Part shown: positions 16,502-28,145 of the stretch, one piece after another
How the letters are laid out: each line of letters opens with the position of its first letter
Numbering within the stretch: the first letter of the stretch is position 1
Source: Parabacteroides hominis
GTDB taxonomy: Bacteria; Bacteroidota; Bacteroidia; Bacteroidales; Tannerellaceae
DNA length: 64,000 bases
Assembly (NCBI RefSeq): GCF_014287585.1
Contig: NZ_JACOOJ010000013.1
Coordinates: forward strand, 45,522-109,521
Direction of reading: 5' to 3'
Position numbers and translations under genes: made by a program
Notes under the pieces: model-generated
Seen by the model: only the letters and a program-made list of their open reading frames with translations
Told to the model about the DNA's origin: nothing
Database searches by the model: none

Positions 16502-17677
16502 ATGAAGACACATCTCTACTTATTGACAATACTATTGATATCCGCTCCGTCTGTTTTTGCGCAGGAAGTTGAAAAAGAAACCGCCCCCGGACAGGAACCG
16601 ACGCTGGTCGAACGGCTCACGGGAGGGAAAAAAGTGATCGAAAGCGCAGAAATGAATTTCCAGCTTTTTACTTCGGCAAACGCGAATTTCACCGGTTCCG
16701 ATTTCGACGGCATGAACTTCAAACTGAATCGTGTCCGGTTGGAAATAAAAGGGGATGTATGGAAAAGTCTTTCCTATCATTACCGGCAGTCGTTCAATAA
16801 ATATTCGGACCCTTATTCACTGGATAACCTCTCGTCCTCGCTCGAATTGGCTTATGTCAACCTGAAAGTGCATGACAAGTTCGGCTTTACGATCGGCAAG
16901 CAGTTTGTCAATTTCGGAGGATACGAATATTTTGTCAATTCGATAAAAGTCCGTGAATTCAGTGAGTTCAATAACTTGTTGACCTGCTATCAGGCAGGTA
17001 TTTCAGGCAACTGGCAGATCAACCCGGACCAGGAACTTTGTTTCCAGATCGTGAACAACCGGAGCGGACAGGACGACGAAATCTATCCGACCGGATTGCC
17101 GGAGAACACACGGGAGGCAAAAGTGCCTTTCATGTACACGGTAAACTGGAACAGTTATTATTTCGACCGTGTGCTGCAACTTCGCTATGCTGCCTCTATG
17201 GGACAGCAGACACAAAAACGTTATTCCTATTATTTAACCTGTGGCAACACGATCGAGAAAGGACCGCTACTGACTTACCTGGACATTATGTACACCCGGC
17301 AGGGACTGGACCAGCACGGCGTTATCAGCCGCCTACCGGAAACAGCCCAGACCGCTTGCAACACCGAGTATCTATCTATCATCGCCGATGTCGACTACCG
17401 GATTCATCCGCGCTGGAATGTCTATGTGAAGGGTGCATACGAAACCGGGCGGGTATACAAAGCGAACGGACCGTTTGCCAAAGGCATGTACCGCCGTTCC
17501 TGGAATGCACAGAGCAGCCTCGAATTTTTCCCGATCAAGAACAGCGATCTCTTTATCTTCCTCCTTTACACCTATCGCGGCGTGAAACTCGAAAAAGCAG
17601 CCTTGGATATGGGGGCGGTCGATCCCGACACGCACCGTATTTCGTTAGGACTGGTCTATTCGATTCCGGTATTTTAA
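16502..17677 (+). CDS. Outer-membrane porin, phosphate-selective porin O/P-like
   Basis: The 391-residue protein has a signal peptide at residues 1-20 (MKTHLYLLTILLISAPSVFA) followed by a beta barrel of amphipathic strands such as KLNRVRLEIKGDVWKSLSYHYRQ and FGFTIGKQFVNFGGYEYF. It ends in RISLGLVYSIPVF with a C-terminal Phe, the BAM-recognition feature. The strand pattern and the GKQ...GGYE segment resemble the Porin O/P family of Bacteroidetes, which form passive diffusion channels, often for anions. It is monocistronic. The ion or solute is not deducible; family assignment is from pattern recognition. Confidence 0.8.
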   Translation: MKTHLYLLTILLISAPSVFAQEVEKETAPGQEPTLVERLTGGKKVIESAEMNFQLFTSANANFTGSDFDGMNFKLNRVRLEIKGDVWKSLSYHYRQSFNKYSDPYSLDNLSSSLELAYVNLKVHDKFGFTIGKQFVNFGGYEYFVNSIKVREFSEFNNLLTCYQAGISGNWQINPDQELCFQIVNNRSGQDDEIYPTGLPENTREAKVPFMYTVNWNSYYFDRVLQLRYAASMGQQTQKRYSYYLTCGNTIEKGPLLTYLDIMYTRQGLDQHGVISRLPETAQTACNTEYLSIIADVDYRIHPRWNVYVKGAYETGRVYKANGPFAKGMYRRSWNAQSSLEFFPIKNSDLFIFLLYTYRGVKLEKAALDMGAVDPDTHRISLGLVYSIPVF

Positions 17678-17743
17678 ACCTTTCCGGATCCCTGTTCTTT
17701 ATATATCTTCGTAAAAACATGAATTCCCGGAAATGAGATCGCC

Positions 17744-17769
17744 CCGCTTTCTCTTAGGATGACCGATAC
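17744..17769 (+). repeat. 26-base dispersed repeat, copy 1
   Basis: CCGCTTTCTCTTAGGATGAC plus CGATAC recurs with three mismatches at 40010-40035. This copy lies between the convergent porin and unknown secreted-protein genes. Confidence 0.6.
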
Positions 17770-17782
17770 AGTCTGTTTTAAA

Positions 17783-18829
17783 TCATTCAAATAAAACCGA
17801 TCCTACCAAGTTATACCGGAAGCTTTTATTATCATACACATCCAAGCCTCTTATCTTGACACCGATCAGTGTCGAACGGTATAAATTCTCCACGTCGAGA
17901 ACATTGTATTTCTCCTTCGGCAGTTCCATATATTTATCCAGAGGCTGTAAATAGACAACCGTATATACCAACGGACTGACATAACCATTCTGCCCGGTTC
18001 CCCTGCTCCGCTTCTCATACTTTTCCGCATCGTCCATGCTCACAGGAATAAAAAACGCCTGATCCGGATTAACCGGCATAAAGTTGAAGCCGTTGAAAGG
18101 AATACACTGTTTGGGAGAACTGCCCGAACGTGTCGGATAGGACAATGGATAGCCCTTATGGTCGAAATCATAACCTTTATGGTTGTTATTTATCTTTATG
18201 AAATAGGTTTTCGTAAAATCAAAATCAGCCATTCCCTTTTCCAGGCGAGCCTGATATTCCTCTTTCAGTTTACGAAATTTAAACTGGTCGCGCCGGCATT
18301 CTTGTCCCAATTCCTTATCGACGGCATTGATATAATTCAAAACCACCTTATCGTCTATCGGCAACTTGTTGACACGGACACAGCAGATAAACATTTGCTC
18401 AAGCGTCATTTCCTCGCATTTTATAACAGGTTCGGGCATATTCACGACGATCTCGCCTTGTTCGATCGCACGGTCAATCTCCACGAACAACTTCTTTTCG
18501 GGGGCTTTCTCACTTTCCAGGGCAAACACGACTGCTTTGTTCAGGAACATATTCTTATCTTCCGGACGGATAATCTCACGGATTGTCGCTTTGGAGAAAG
18601 GCAAATCTTTTCCACTGAACGCTTCGTACCGGACTTTGCCATAAGTATCCGTATACGCATACTTCAAATGGCTATACTTTGTCGAACTCAGATAAAAATC
18701 TCCGAGGGTAAGCACATCACCGGTTTTGAACGTATCGCCACTATATGTTTCATACGATTCCTGCGCATAAACAGGGAAGAAGAGGAAGGATAAGCAAAAA
18801 AGAAGGCATAAAAAATGTTTCATATTCAT
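17783..18829 (-). CDS. Secreted protein of unknown function
   Basis: I do not recognise this 348-residue protein. It has a clear signal peptide (MNMKHFLCLLFCLSFLFFPVYAQ, about residues 1-23), no other membrane segment and no lipobox, so it is probably periplasmic or secreted. Two cysteines sit close together at FICCVRV (about 150). The N-terminal half is acidic and lysine-rich, and the C-terminal part has the aromatic-rich GFNFMPVNPDQAFFIPVSMDDAEKY region. It resembles an ordinary single-copy Bacteroidales gene with its own TAnnTTTG box and no operon partner. A start at the second Met (MKHFL) is equally possible. Confidence 0.8.
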   Translation of the reverse strand: MNMKHFLCLLFCLSFLFFPVYAQESYETYSGDTFKTGDVLTLGDFYLSSTKYSHLKYAYTDTYGKVRYEAFSGKDLPFSKATIREIIRPEDKNMFLNKAVVFALESEKAPEKKLFVEIDRAIEQGEIVVNMPEPVIKCEEMTLEQMFICCVRVNKLPIDDKVVLNYINAVDKELGQECRRDQFKFRKLKEEYQARLEKGMADFDFTKTYFIKINNNHKGYDFDHKGYPLSYPTRSGSSPKQCIPFNGFNFMPVNPDQAFFIPVSMDDAEKYEKRSRGTGQNGYVSPLVYTVVYLQPLDKYMELPKEKYNVLDVENLYRSTLIGVKIRGLDVYDNKSFRYNLVGSVLFE

Positions 18830-18864
18830 TAGATTAGTTGGACCTTTATTCCGTTAGAATGCGA

Positions 18865-18872
18865 CAAAGATA
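18865..18872 (-). promoter_or_regulatory. -7 box candidate for the unknown secreted protein
   Basis: TATCTTTG on the minus strand, 35 bases before the ATG at 18829. Confidence 0.55.
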
Positions 18873-18924
18873 TACTTTTTCCAAGATATGAAACAAATGA
18901 TATTACAATAAATAGACATTATAA

Positions 18925-19043
18925 CCCCGCCATGGGCGGGGGCGATTCGGTTTACCACATTACCGATATCGTGCATGAAACCGGTAATACGGGCCAGTTC
19001 TGCCGAAAAACCAGAAAGACATGGATTTCATGTCACAAAAGCC
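18925..19043. repeat. Palindromes and dispersed repeat in the gap before nifJ's 3' end
   Basis: The gap 18830-19153 has no gene. It holds CCCCGCC-ATG-GGCGGGG (18925-18941), several TTTCATG/CATGAAA motifs and TTTCATGTCACAAAAGCC (19026-19043). The last recurs with one mismatch at 25253-25270. Confidence 0.55.
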
Positions 19044-19063
19044 TTTTGCCGATCTTTCATGAA

Positions 19064-19101
19064 ATAAAAAAAGCGGAACCTCCTTTCAGAGACTCCGCTT
19101 T
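19064..19101 (-). terminator. Rho-independent terminator after nifJ
   Basis: On the minus strand AAAGCGGA pairs with TCCGCTTT (arms 19094-19101 and 19070-19077), followed by a run of T. It lies 52 bases after the nifJ stop. Confidence 0.75.
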
Positions 19102-19153
19102 CTATTTTATTCGGGTGAAAAAGGATTTCCACCCTTAGACGATCATGATCAAA

Positions 19154-22705
<3,552 letters not shown>

Positions 22706-22735
22706 AGACTCTTACTATTAGTATTTAAAAAGATT

Positions 22736-23914
22736 TCAATATAAAAAGCCGAAAAGCCAAAGCGGGATCATGTTATCCTCTCCTACTTCGACCTTATCGA
22801 TAGCATAATACAGATCAGGATTGTTTTTCACTTTCATGTTTTCTTCAATCCTGAAGTTATACATTCCATTGACTAAGAAATGTGCGTTCTTCCCTCCCTC
22901 ATTCAATTTATTGTCCTTCAAAAGCTGGTTATAAAAGAATGATTCGCGGACAGACTGCATGTTCACTTCCATCGGCCGGATGGGATACATCAGATTGGAG
23001 TTGTACATATACACTTTAGACGGTTTTTTAGGGAACGACTCTCCCACCGGATAAAGCATGTTCATCAAACGGGCATCGGTCAGGTATTTGATATAGTTCA
23101 TCACGGTGGCCCGCGAAGTTTCTATATCTTTGCTCAACTGGCTTACATTGGGGGTACAAGGAGCGCTTGTCGCCAACAAATAAAGCAGTTTGCGCAGTTT
23201 TGGCAGATAGCTTTGTTCGATTTGTTTTATGTATAACACGTCTACTTCCAACATCATATTCATGGTCTTCAGCAGGTTCTCCGAGAAATTGCGTTTCTCC
23301 AAAAAGAACGGATAGAAACCATGATGCAGATAGTCCTGAAAGTATGCCATCGGTTTCCCCACCGAGCAGATACCTTTCGCTATCTCTTGATGGTTAGCCA
23401 ATATTTCTTCAAATGTATAAGCCGGAAAACTGTTTCCGGACATCAGATTAAAAAACTCCCGGAATGAAAAACCTCGCAGGTTATACGAAACCACCTTGCC
23501 TGACAGGTCGGGATTTTCCTCTTTCAACCGCATGACGGACGAACCGGAAAAAATGATCTTCAAGTCGGTGAAGTTATCGTAACAATAGCGGAGTTCTTTC
23601 GACCATCCCGAATATTTGAACACTTGATCGATCAGCAGCACTTTTCCCCCTTTTGCCCTGAATTCAGAAGCAAAATCGACCAACGTACGTTCCGTGAAAT
23701 AAAAATGATTCAGATTTATGTAAAGACATTCCTTATTGTCCGCGCCAAAATGCTCACGGGCATAATCCAGCAGAAAAGTCGTCTTTCCCACTCCGCGGGA
23801 CCCCTTTATGCCGATCAACCGGTCGTTCCAGTCGATCTCATCCATCAGCCCTCTGCGAACCGGCGAATACAAGTGTTCTACCAGGTATTTATGTGTCTTA
23901 AAGAATGCTTCCAC
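22736..23914 (-). CDS. AAA_14/DUF4143-type ATPase
   Basis: A 392-residue P-loop protein of the AAA_14 plus DUF4143 group, common in Bacteroidetes and usually of unknown role. Walker A is GSRGVGKTT (about 38-46); Walker B-like is KVLLIDQVFKY, where Gln follows the Asp rather than the more common Glu; a sensor segment LKIIFSGSSVMRLKE follows. A winged-helix-like region occurs at about 250-290 (LSKDIETSRATVMNYIKYLTDARL), and the DUF4143 C-terminal domain contains FFYNQLLKD and FLVNGMYNFRIEENMKVKN. It lies immediately upstream of nifJ in the same direction, which may be chance. The family is often chromosomal and variable; a role in NifJ function is not supported by anything beyond position. Confidence 0.85.
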   Translation of the reverse strand: MEAFFKTHKYLVEHLYSPVRRGLMDEIDWNDRLIGIKGSRGVGKTTFLLDYAREHFGADNKECLYINLNHFYFTERTLVDFASEFRAKGGKVLLIDQVFKYSGWSKELRYCYDNFTDLKIIFSGSSVMRLKEENPDLSGKVVSYNLRGFSFREFFNLMSGNSFPAYTFEEILANHQEIAKGICSVGKPMAYFQDYLHHGFYPFFLEKRNFSENLLKTMNMMLEVDVLYIKQIEQSYLPKLRKLLYLLATSAPCTPNVSQLSKDIETSRATVMNYIKYLTDARLMNMLYPVGESFPKKPSKVYMYNSNLMYPIRPMEVNMQSVRESFFYNQLLKDNKLNEGGKNAHFLVNGMYNFRIEENMKVKNNPDLYYAIDKVEVGEDNMIPLWLFGFLY

Positions 23915-23919
23915 CTTTT

Positions 23920-23955
23920 CAATTGATAATTAACAATGGACAATTGACAATTCAT
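23920..23955. repeat. AATTGACAATT-type short repeat
   Basis: An A/T-rich run of ATAATTAACAATGGACAATT plus GACAATT type, also seen around 24041-24085, 33500-33530 and 62045-62072. Such runs are frequent between Bacteroidetes genes; here they flank the gap between the ATPase and ilvE. Confidence 0.5.
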
Positions 23956-23974
23956 CCACCGTATTAAACGGCGA

Positions 23975-23982
23975 CAAATATA
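23975..23982 (-). promoter_or_regulatory. -7 box candidate for the AAA ATPase
   Basis: TATATTTG on the minus strand, 60 bases before the ATG at 23914. Confidence 0.5.
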
Positions 23983-24073
23983 AAGATTCTTTCTCATATT
24001 GCAATACCGAGTTTGCAATTTCGACAAAAAATCTCCACTCCAAATTATCAATTGCCCATTTTCCTGTTGTTAA

Positions 24074-25093
24074 TTATTCAATTATTGTGATCCAATTATA
24101 CGTGTCCGGCTCGTCACCATACTGGATAGCACGCAGTTTATTGTATAGTTTTTCGCAAACAGGCCCCGGTTTGCCGTCTTTTGCAATCACATAAGACTTA
24201 TTGATATCCAGGTCGTCGATCTGTGAAATCGGAGCGATAACCGCGGCTGTTCCGCACTCGGCAGCTTCGTCGAACGTAGCGATTTCTTCTACCGGAACCG
24301 GGCGGCGTTCTACTGTCAGGCCCATATCGGTTGCCAACTGTTGCAAACTCTTGTTCGTGATGGAAGGCAGGATAGAGTGAGACTGCGGAGTGATGTAGTT
24401 GTTACCGCGGATTCCGAAGAAGTTGGCCGGACCGCATTCGTCCAGGTATTTCTTTTCTTTCGGGTCCAAATATAAAACAGCGGCATAACCCAGTTCGTGA
24501 GCCTTTTCGCCCGCAACGAGGCTGGCTGCATAGTTTCCACCGACTTTGATCGTACCGGTTCCCTGAGGGGCAGCACGGTCGTAATCGCGCATGATACATA
24601 CCTTGGAAGGTTTGAAACCACCCTTGAAGTACGGTCCTACCGGCGTCACAAACACCATGAACATATATTCGGGAGCCGGCTTCACACCCACCTGGGCCCC
24701 CAAGCCGATCATCAACGGACGGATATATAGAGCAGCCCCGCTTTCATAAGGCGGAACAAAACGTTCGTTCAGTTTTACAACCTTGCGGACAGCTTCCTCG
24801 AACTTCTCAACGGGCAACTCGGCCATTTTTATACCACGACTGGAAGATTGCATACGTTTACCGTTCTCATCCATACGGAACACACGGATCTTGCCGTCTT
24901 TCCCCTTGAACGCCTTCAATCCTTCAAACGACTCCTGTCCATAATGCAAACATGTGGCAGCCATATGAATATTGATGATCTCGGAAGAACTTACTTCCAG
25001 TTCGCCCCATTTACCATCCCGATAGTAACACCGTACATTATAGTCTGTCTTCATATAACCGAATGACAGATCAGACCAATTAATATTTTCCAT
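24074..25093 (-). CDS. ilvE: Branched-chain-amino-acid aminotransferase
   Basis: A PLP enzyme that exchanges the amino group between glutamate and the 2-keto acids of valine, leucine and isoleucine, the last step of their synthesis. The 339-residue protein is a fold-type IV (class II) BCAT. The PLP lysine is K183 in TIKVGGNYAASL. Other conserved parts are LHYGQESFEGLKAF (49-62), RMDENGKRMQ (73-82), ALYIRPLMIG (121-130), and DECGPANFFGI for the phosphate end. Length and motifs match the long BCAT subgroup. It is monocistronic with a close TAnnTTTG box. Substrate class is firm. Confidence 0.96.
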   Translation of the reverse strand: MENINWSDLSFGYMKTDYNVRCYYRDGKWGELEVSSSEIINIHMAATCLHYGQESFEGLKAFKGKDGKIRVFRMDENGKRMQSSSRGIKMAELPVEKFEEAVRKVVKLNERFVPPYESGAALYIRPLMIGLGAQVGVKPAPEYMFMVFVTPVGPYFKGGFKPSKVCIMRDYDRAAPQGTGTIKVGGNYAASLVAGEKAHELGYAAVLYLDPKEKKYLDECGPANFFGIRGNNYITPQSHSILPSITNKSLQQLATDMGLTVERRPVPVEEIATFDEAAECGTAAVIAPISQIDDLDINKSYVIAKDGKPGPVCEKLYNKLRAIQYGDEPDTYNWITIIE

Positions 25094-25122
25094 ATCTTAT
25101 TTCAAATTAGATTACTGACAGG

Positions 25123-25130
25123 CAAAGGTA
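25123..25130 (-). promoter_or_regulatory. -7 box candidate for ilvE
   Basis: TACCTTTG on the minus strand, 29 bases before the ATG at 25093. Confidence 0.55.
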
Positions 25131-25560
25131 TTAATAAAAAATGAAAAACAGCCGCCGTCGCCTTATTTAATCCTGCAGGAAAATAATCGCGCAGGTTGTC
25201 GCAGTATGCGTGTCATGCGCCAAGTATATTGCCACATTTCCACCTTATTGTATTTCATGCCACAAAAGCCATTGGTTCAAATCGAAACTACTACCCCATA
25301 TAATTCGATTTTCTACCCTATATAATCCAAATCACCCGCAAGGGTAATATTTTTTAACAAACACCCATTTTTACACAAGTTTAAATATCAACAACTTACA
25401 ACAAATCACATTTCAAGGGGGGGATATTGTATTTTTCAACATTCTTGCCATCCGGTAAAACCGGCAAATTTCTTTTCTCCATAAAAAGAAGAACAACATG
25501 ATATTCAGGGCAATATTCGAATAAACAAAGCAAAGTGACAAACTTTACTGTTTTTTTACG
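25131..25560. other. Intergenic region between ilvE and metF promoters
   Basis: No gene seen. It contains TTTCATGCCACAAAAGCC (25253-25270, matching 19026-19043 with one mismatch), two near-copies of TACCC(C/T)ATATAAT about 27 bases apart near 25293-25325, and a small ACCC-GCAA-GGGT hairpin. None forms a riboswitch structure that I recognise. Confidence 0.5.
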
Positions 25561-25568
25561 TACATTTG
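25561..25568 (+). promoter_or_regulatory. -7 box candidate for metF
   Basis: TACATTTG, 23 bases before the ATG at 25592. It excludes the in-frame ATG at 25535, which lies upstream of the box. Confidence 0.6.
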
Positions 25569-25591
25569 TCACCCGAAATAAAAACAATAGC

Positions 25592-26542
25592 ATGAAAGTA
25601 ATCGATCTGATCAACAGCAGCAAGAGCACAGCTTTTTCATTTGAAATACTTCCTCCTCTGAAAGGAAACAGCATACAGAAAGTATATAATGTCATTGACA
25701 AGCTGATCGAATTCGATCCCAAATACATTAATATAACGTCTCATCACAGCGAATATATTTATAAGACCTTGCCGGATGGCAGTTTCCAGAAAGTGAATAT
25801 CCGCAAACGTCCCGGATCGGTAGCCATTGCTTCGGCCATCCAGAATAAATATGGCGTAACGGCTGTTCCCCATATTATATGTAAAGGATTTACAAAGGAT
25901 GAAACGGAATATGCGCTGATCGACCTGAACTTTTTAGGCGTTTACGACCTGTTGTTGCTCCGTGGGGATGTCAAGACGCTGGAAGCCGGACAAAAAACAG
26001 ACGTTTATCACGAACACGCGACCGACCTCCAAAAGCAGGTGAATGACTTCAACAAAGGAATTGCCGTCGACGGATCTACTTTCGAAGCCAATGAAACCCC
26101 GTTCTCCTACGGAATGGCTTGCTATCCGGAAAAGCATGAAGAGGCGCCCAATATGGAATCGGATATTTTCTATCTGAAAGAGAAGGTAAAGAACGGTGCG
26201 GATTATCTGGTGACACAGATGTTTTTCGACAACGAGAAATATTATGCATTCGTAGACCGTTGCCGGGCGGAAGGCATTACGGTCCCCATCATTCCGGGTA
26301 TCAAGCCGATCGTATTCAAGAACCAGCTTACCGTGCTGCCTAAGATATTCCGTTCGGACATCCCCGAACCGTTCGCAACGGAGCTTCGCAAATGCAAGAC
26401 GGACGATGAAGCTAAAGCCGTCGGTGTCGAATGGTGCATCCAGCAATGCAAAGACTTGATTGCACACGGCGTTCCGAGCCTGCATTTCTATACGATGATG
26501 GCGTCGGAGAGCGTTTACAAGGTGGCAAAAGAGGTGTATTAA
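25592..26542 (+). CDS. metF: Methylenetetrahydrofolate reductase
   Basis: It reduces 5,10-methylene-THF to 5-methyl-THF with FAD, supplying the methyl group for methionine synthesis. The product is 316 residues when started at MKVIDLINSSKS, close to the usual bacterial length. The frame continues upstream to an ATG at 25535, but the promoter box at 25561-25568 lies inside that extension, so the shorter start is chosen. Motifs include TAFSFEILPPLKGN (the family's SFEFFPP region), YINITSHHS, VPHIICKGFT, LLLLRGDVK for FAD/folate, DYLVTQMFFDN and IPIIPGIKP. It is convergent with ansA and stands alone. Confidence 0.95.
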   Translation: MKVIDLINSSKSTAFSFEILPPLKGNSIQKVYNVIDKLIEFDPKYINITSHHSEYIYKTLPDGSFQKVNIRKRPGSVAIASAIQNKYGVTAVPHIICKGFTKDETEYALIDLNFLGVYDLLLLRGDVKTLEAGQKTDVYHEHATDLQKQVNDFNKGIAVDGSTFEANETPFSYGMACYPEKHEEAPNMESDIFYLKEKVKNGADYLVTQMFFDNEKYYAFVDRCRAEGITVPIIPGIKPIVFKNQLTVLPKIFRSDIPEPFATELRKCKTDDEAKAVGVEWCIQQCKDLIAHGVPSLHFYTMMASESVYKVAKEVY

Positions 26543-26568
26543 ACACGAACATTTCATTTCATGGGCAT

Positions 26569-26626
26569 GAAACTATATTTCCCTGCCCATGAAACTATGT
26601 TTCCATGCCGAAGAAACTATATTTTC
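26569..26626. repeat. Three tandem 22-base repeats between metF and ansA
   Basis: GAAACTATATTTCC occurs at 26569, 26591 (one mismatch) and 26613 (one mismatch), each 22 bases apart; the third overlaps the ansA stop. CATG precedes the first two. The same CATGAAA/TTTCATG theme occurs near 18960-19060 and 25253. Confidence 0.75.
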
Positions 26627-27668
26627 AAGCAATCGTAATCTCCCCGATCAGCGAACAATTCAGATGTTCCTTTACTTCATCCGGCGTCATACCGTGCCCG
26701 AACAGGAACATCAGTTTGGCAACCGCACATTCGGTCGTGCTGTCGTAACCGCTCACCACGCCGGCTTGCAACAATTTGCGACCGGTTTCATAGCGGTGCA
26801 TTTCCACGCTCCCGGCAAGGCATTGGGTGACATTGACAATGACAATCCCCCGTTCGACCGCATCCTTCAACATTTCCAGCAACCAGTCATATCCGGGCGC
26901 ATTCCCGCTACCGAATGTTTCCATCACGACGCCTTTCAAGCCGGGAATATTCAGGATGCTTTCCACAACTTGCGGAGAAATTCCGGGAAATATTTTCAGG
27001 ATAGCAATATTCCGGTCCAATAGGTAATGCGGTTTAAGCGGTTTTCTGGATACCGGGTGGTAAATCTGGGGAATATCATATTTGATCGAAATGCCGGCAT
27101 GTGCCAACGGAGGATAATTATAGGAACGGAACGCATTGAAATTATCTGCATTCGTCTTGCTGGTACGATTGCCGCGCAACAGGTCGTTCTCAAAGAAAAT
27201 ACAGACTTCAGGAACCAGCGGCATATCGTTTTCACGGGCAGCGGCAATCTCTATCGCCGTAATCAGATTTTCCTTCCCATCCGTACGAAGCATGCCGATC
27301 GGGAGCTGCGAACCGGTCAGGATCACCGGCTTACTCAGGTTTTCCAGCATAAAGCTCAAAGCGGAAGCGGTAAATGCCATCGTATCGGTCCCATGCAGAA
27401 CGACAAAGCCGTCGTAATCATGATAATGTTCCGCAATGGCATGCACGATCTTCATCCATGAATCCGGCCCCATCTCCGATGAATCCATCGGCGGGTCGAA
27501 TTGAATGGACGATATTTTATATCCAAGATTTTTCAGTTCGGGAACATGTTCCTCCAAATGTTCGAAGTTAAAGGCTTCCAAAGAGCCTGTCTCAGGATTT
27601 TCTATCATTCCGATAGTGCCTCCCGTATATATAATCAGAATAGAAGCGTCATTTTTGCATACATTCAT
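26625..27668 (-). CDS. ansA: Type I (cytoplasmic) L-asparaginase
   Basis: It hydrolyses L-asparagine to aspartate and ammonia. The product is 347 residues from MNVCKNDASILIIYTGGTIG; both catalytic threonine regions are present, TGGTIGM (15-21) and VVLHGTDTMAFTASALSFML at about 80-100, as well as GNRTSKTNADNFNAFRSYNYPPLA. There is no signal peptide, which fits the low-affinity cytoplasmic type I enzyme. A longer in-frame TTG start at 27710 overlaps the promoter box at 27708-27715, so ATG 27668 is preferred. It ends against the tandem repeat shared with metF. With asnB in the same window it gives both directions of the asparagine/aspartate exchange. Confidence 0.94.
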   Translation of the reverse strand: MNVCKNDASILIIYTGGTIGMIENPETGSLEAFNFEHLEEHVPELKNLGYKISSIQFDPPMDSSEMGPDSWMKIVHAIAEHYHDYDGFVVLHGTDTMAFTASALSFMLENLSKPVILTGSQLPIGMLRTDGKENLITAIEIAAARENDMPLVPEVCIFFENDLLRGNRTSKTNADNFNAFRSYNYPPLAHAGISIKYDIPQIYHPVSRKPLKPHYLLDRNIAILKIFPGISPQVVESILNIPGLKGVVMETFGSGNAPGYDWLLEMLKDAVERGIVIVNVTQCLAGSVEMHRYETGRKLLQAGVVSGYDSTTECAVAKLMFLFGHGMTPDEVKEHLNCSLIGEITIA

Positions 27669-27707
27669 AATACAATCCCTATTTATGTGATTTTCCTTTT
27701 TACGGTG

Positions 27708-27715
27708 CAAAGATA
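27708..27715 (-). promoter_or_regulatory. -7 box candidate for ansA
   Basis: TATCTTTG on the minus strand, 39 bases before the ATG at 27668. Confidence 0.6.
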
Positions 27716-27841
27716 ATAACTATCATTTTGAAATCAAATATCGAAATAGAATAATTAAAATTCATTTAAAAGCTAACATAGCAAGAATACAAACGAACAA
27801 AATATTACATTTTGTCAATTACACAAAAGTAAATCACCGCT

Positions 27842-27873
27842 CCCGTTTTTATTGACCAAGCAATAAAAACGGG
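27842..27873. repeat. Perfect 13-base inverted repeat
   Basis: CCCGTTTTTATTG (27842-27854) and CAATAAAAACGGG (27861-27873) pair around a 6-base loop. No T-run follows on either strand. It sits in the 435-base divergent gap between ansA and holB, just before the small open frame at 27900. Confidence 0.7.
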
Positions 27874-27899
27874 CAAAACGTCAAAAACCATACAACAAA

Positions 27900-28082
27900 A
27901 TGAAAAAAAGTTTGTTATTGGATAGGGGTTTTTCCAAACATCTTAGTCTTATCGACGAAATAATAAGTTTTACGAAGATGAAATACATACTGTTTATTGC
28001 AATGGATCTGGCATTATATCCTTTTTTGCTTATGCTTTTTATTGGTAAATGCATTAAAGAGAAAATACAGATCGCACATTAA
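27900..28082 (+). CDS. Possible small membrane protein, 60 residues
   Basis: An ATG-initiated frame of 60 residues with one strong membrane segment (YILFIAMDLALYPFLLMLFIG, about 29-49) and basic ends (MKKSLLLDRG, KCIKEKIQIAH). It may be a real small membrane peptide, but I found no promoter box or clear ribosome site, and the region is A/T-rich where open frames arise by chance. An internal start at MKYILF would leave 34 residues. I do not recognise it. Confidence 0.3.
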   Translation: MKKSLLLDRGFSKHLSLIDEIISFTKMKYILFIAMDLALYPFLLMLFIGKCIKEKIQIAH

Positions 28083-28112
28083 TATGAGGTTTCTTATTTC
28101 CCCGATTATTCG

Positions 28113-28120
28113 TACCTTTG
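28113..28120 (+). promoter_or_regulatory. -7 box candidate for holB
   Basis: TACCTTTG, 25 bases before the ATG at 28146, with AAGGAG next to the start. Confidence 0.6.
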
Positions 28121-28145
28121 CTCTATCAACTCAATAAGGAGCAAC

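Noticed and set aside
25131..25560. Possible riboswitch before metF
   Set aside because: No conserved core or expression platform is recognisable, and the mapped -7 box leaves only about 15 bases of leader.
25535..25591. Upstream ATG extending metF by 19 residues
   Set aside because: The TACATTTG promoter box lies inside this extension, and the extra residues do not fit the MetF N-terminus.
26569..26626. Three 22-base units considered as a short CRISPR array
   Set aside because: Repeats are only 14 bases long with 8-base spacers and no cas genes; it is a simple tandem repeat.
27669..27710. Upstream TTG extending ansA
   Set aside because: It overlaps the -7 box at 27708-27715, so it would not be transcribed.
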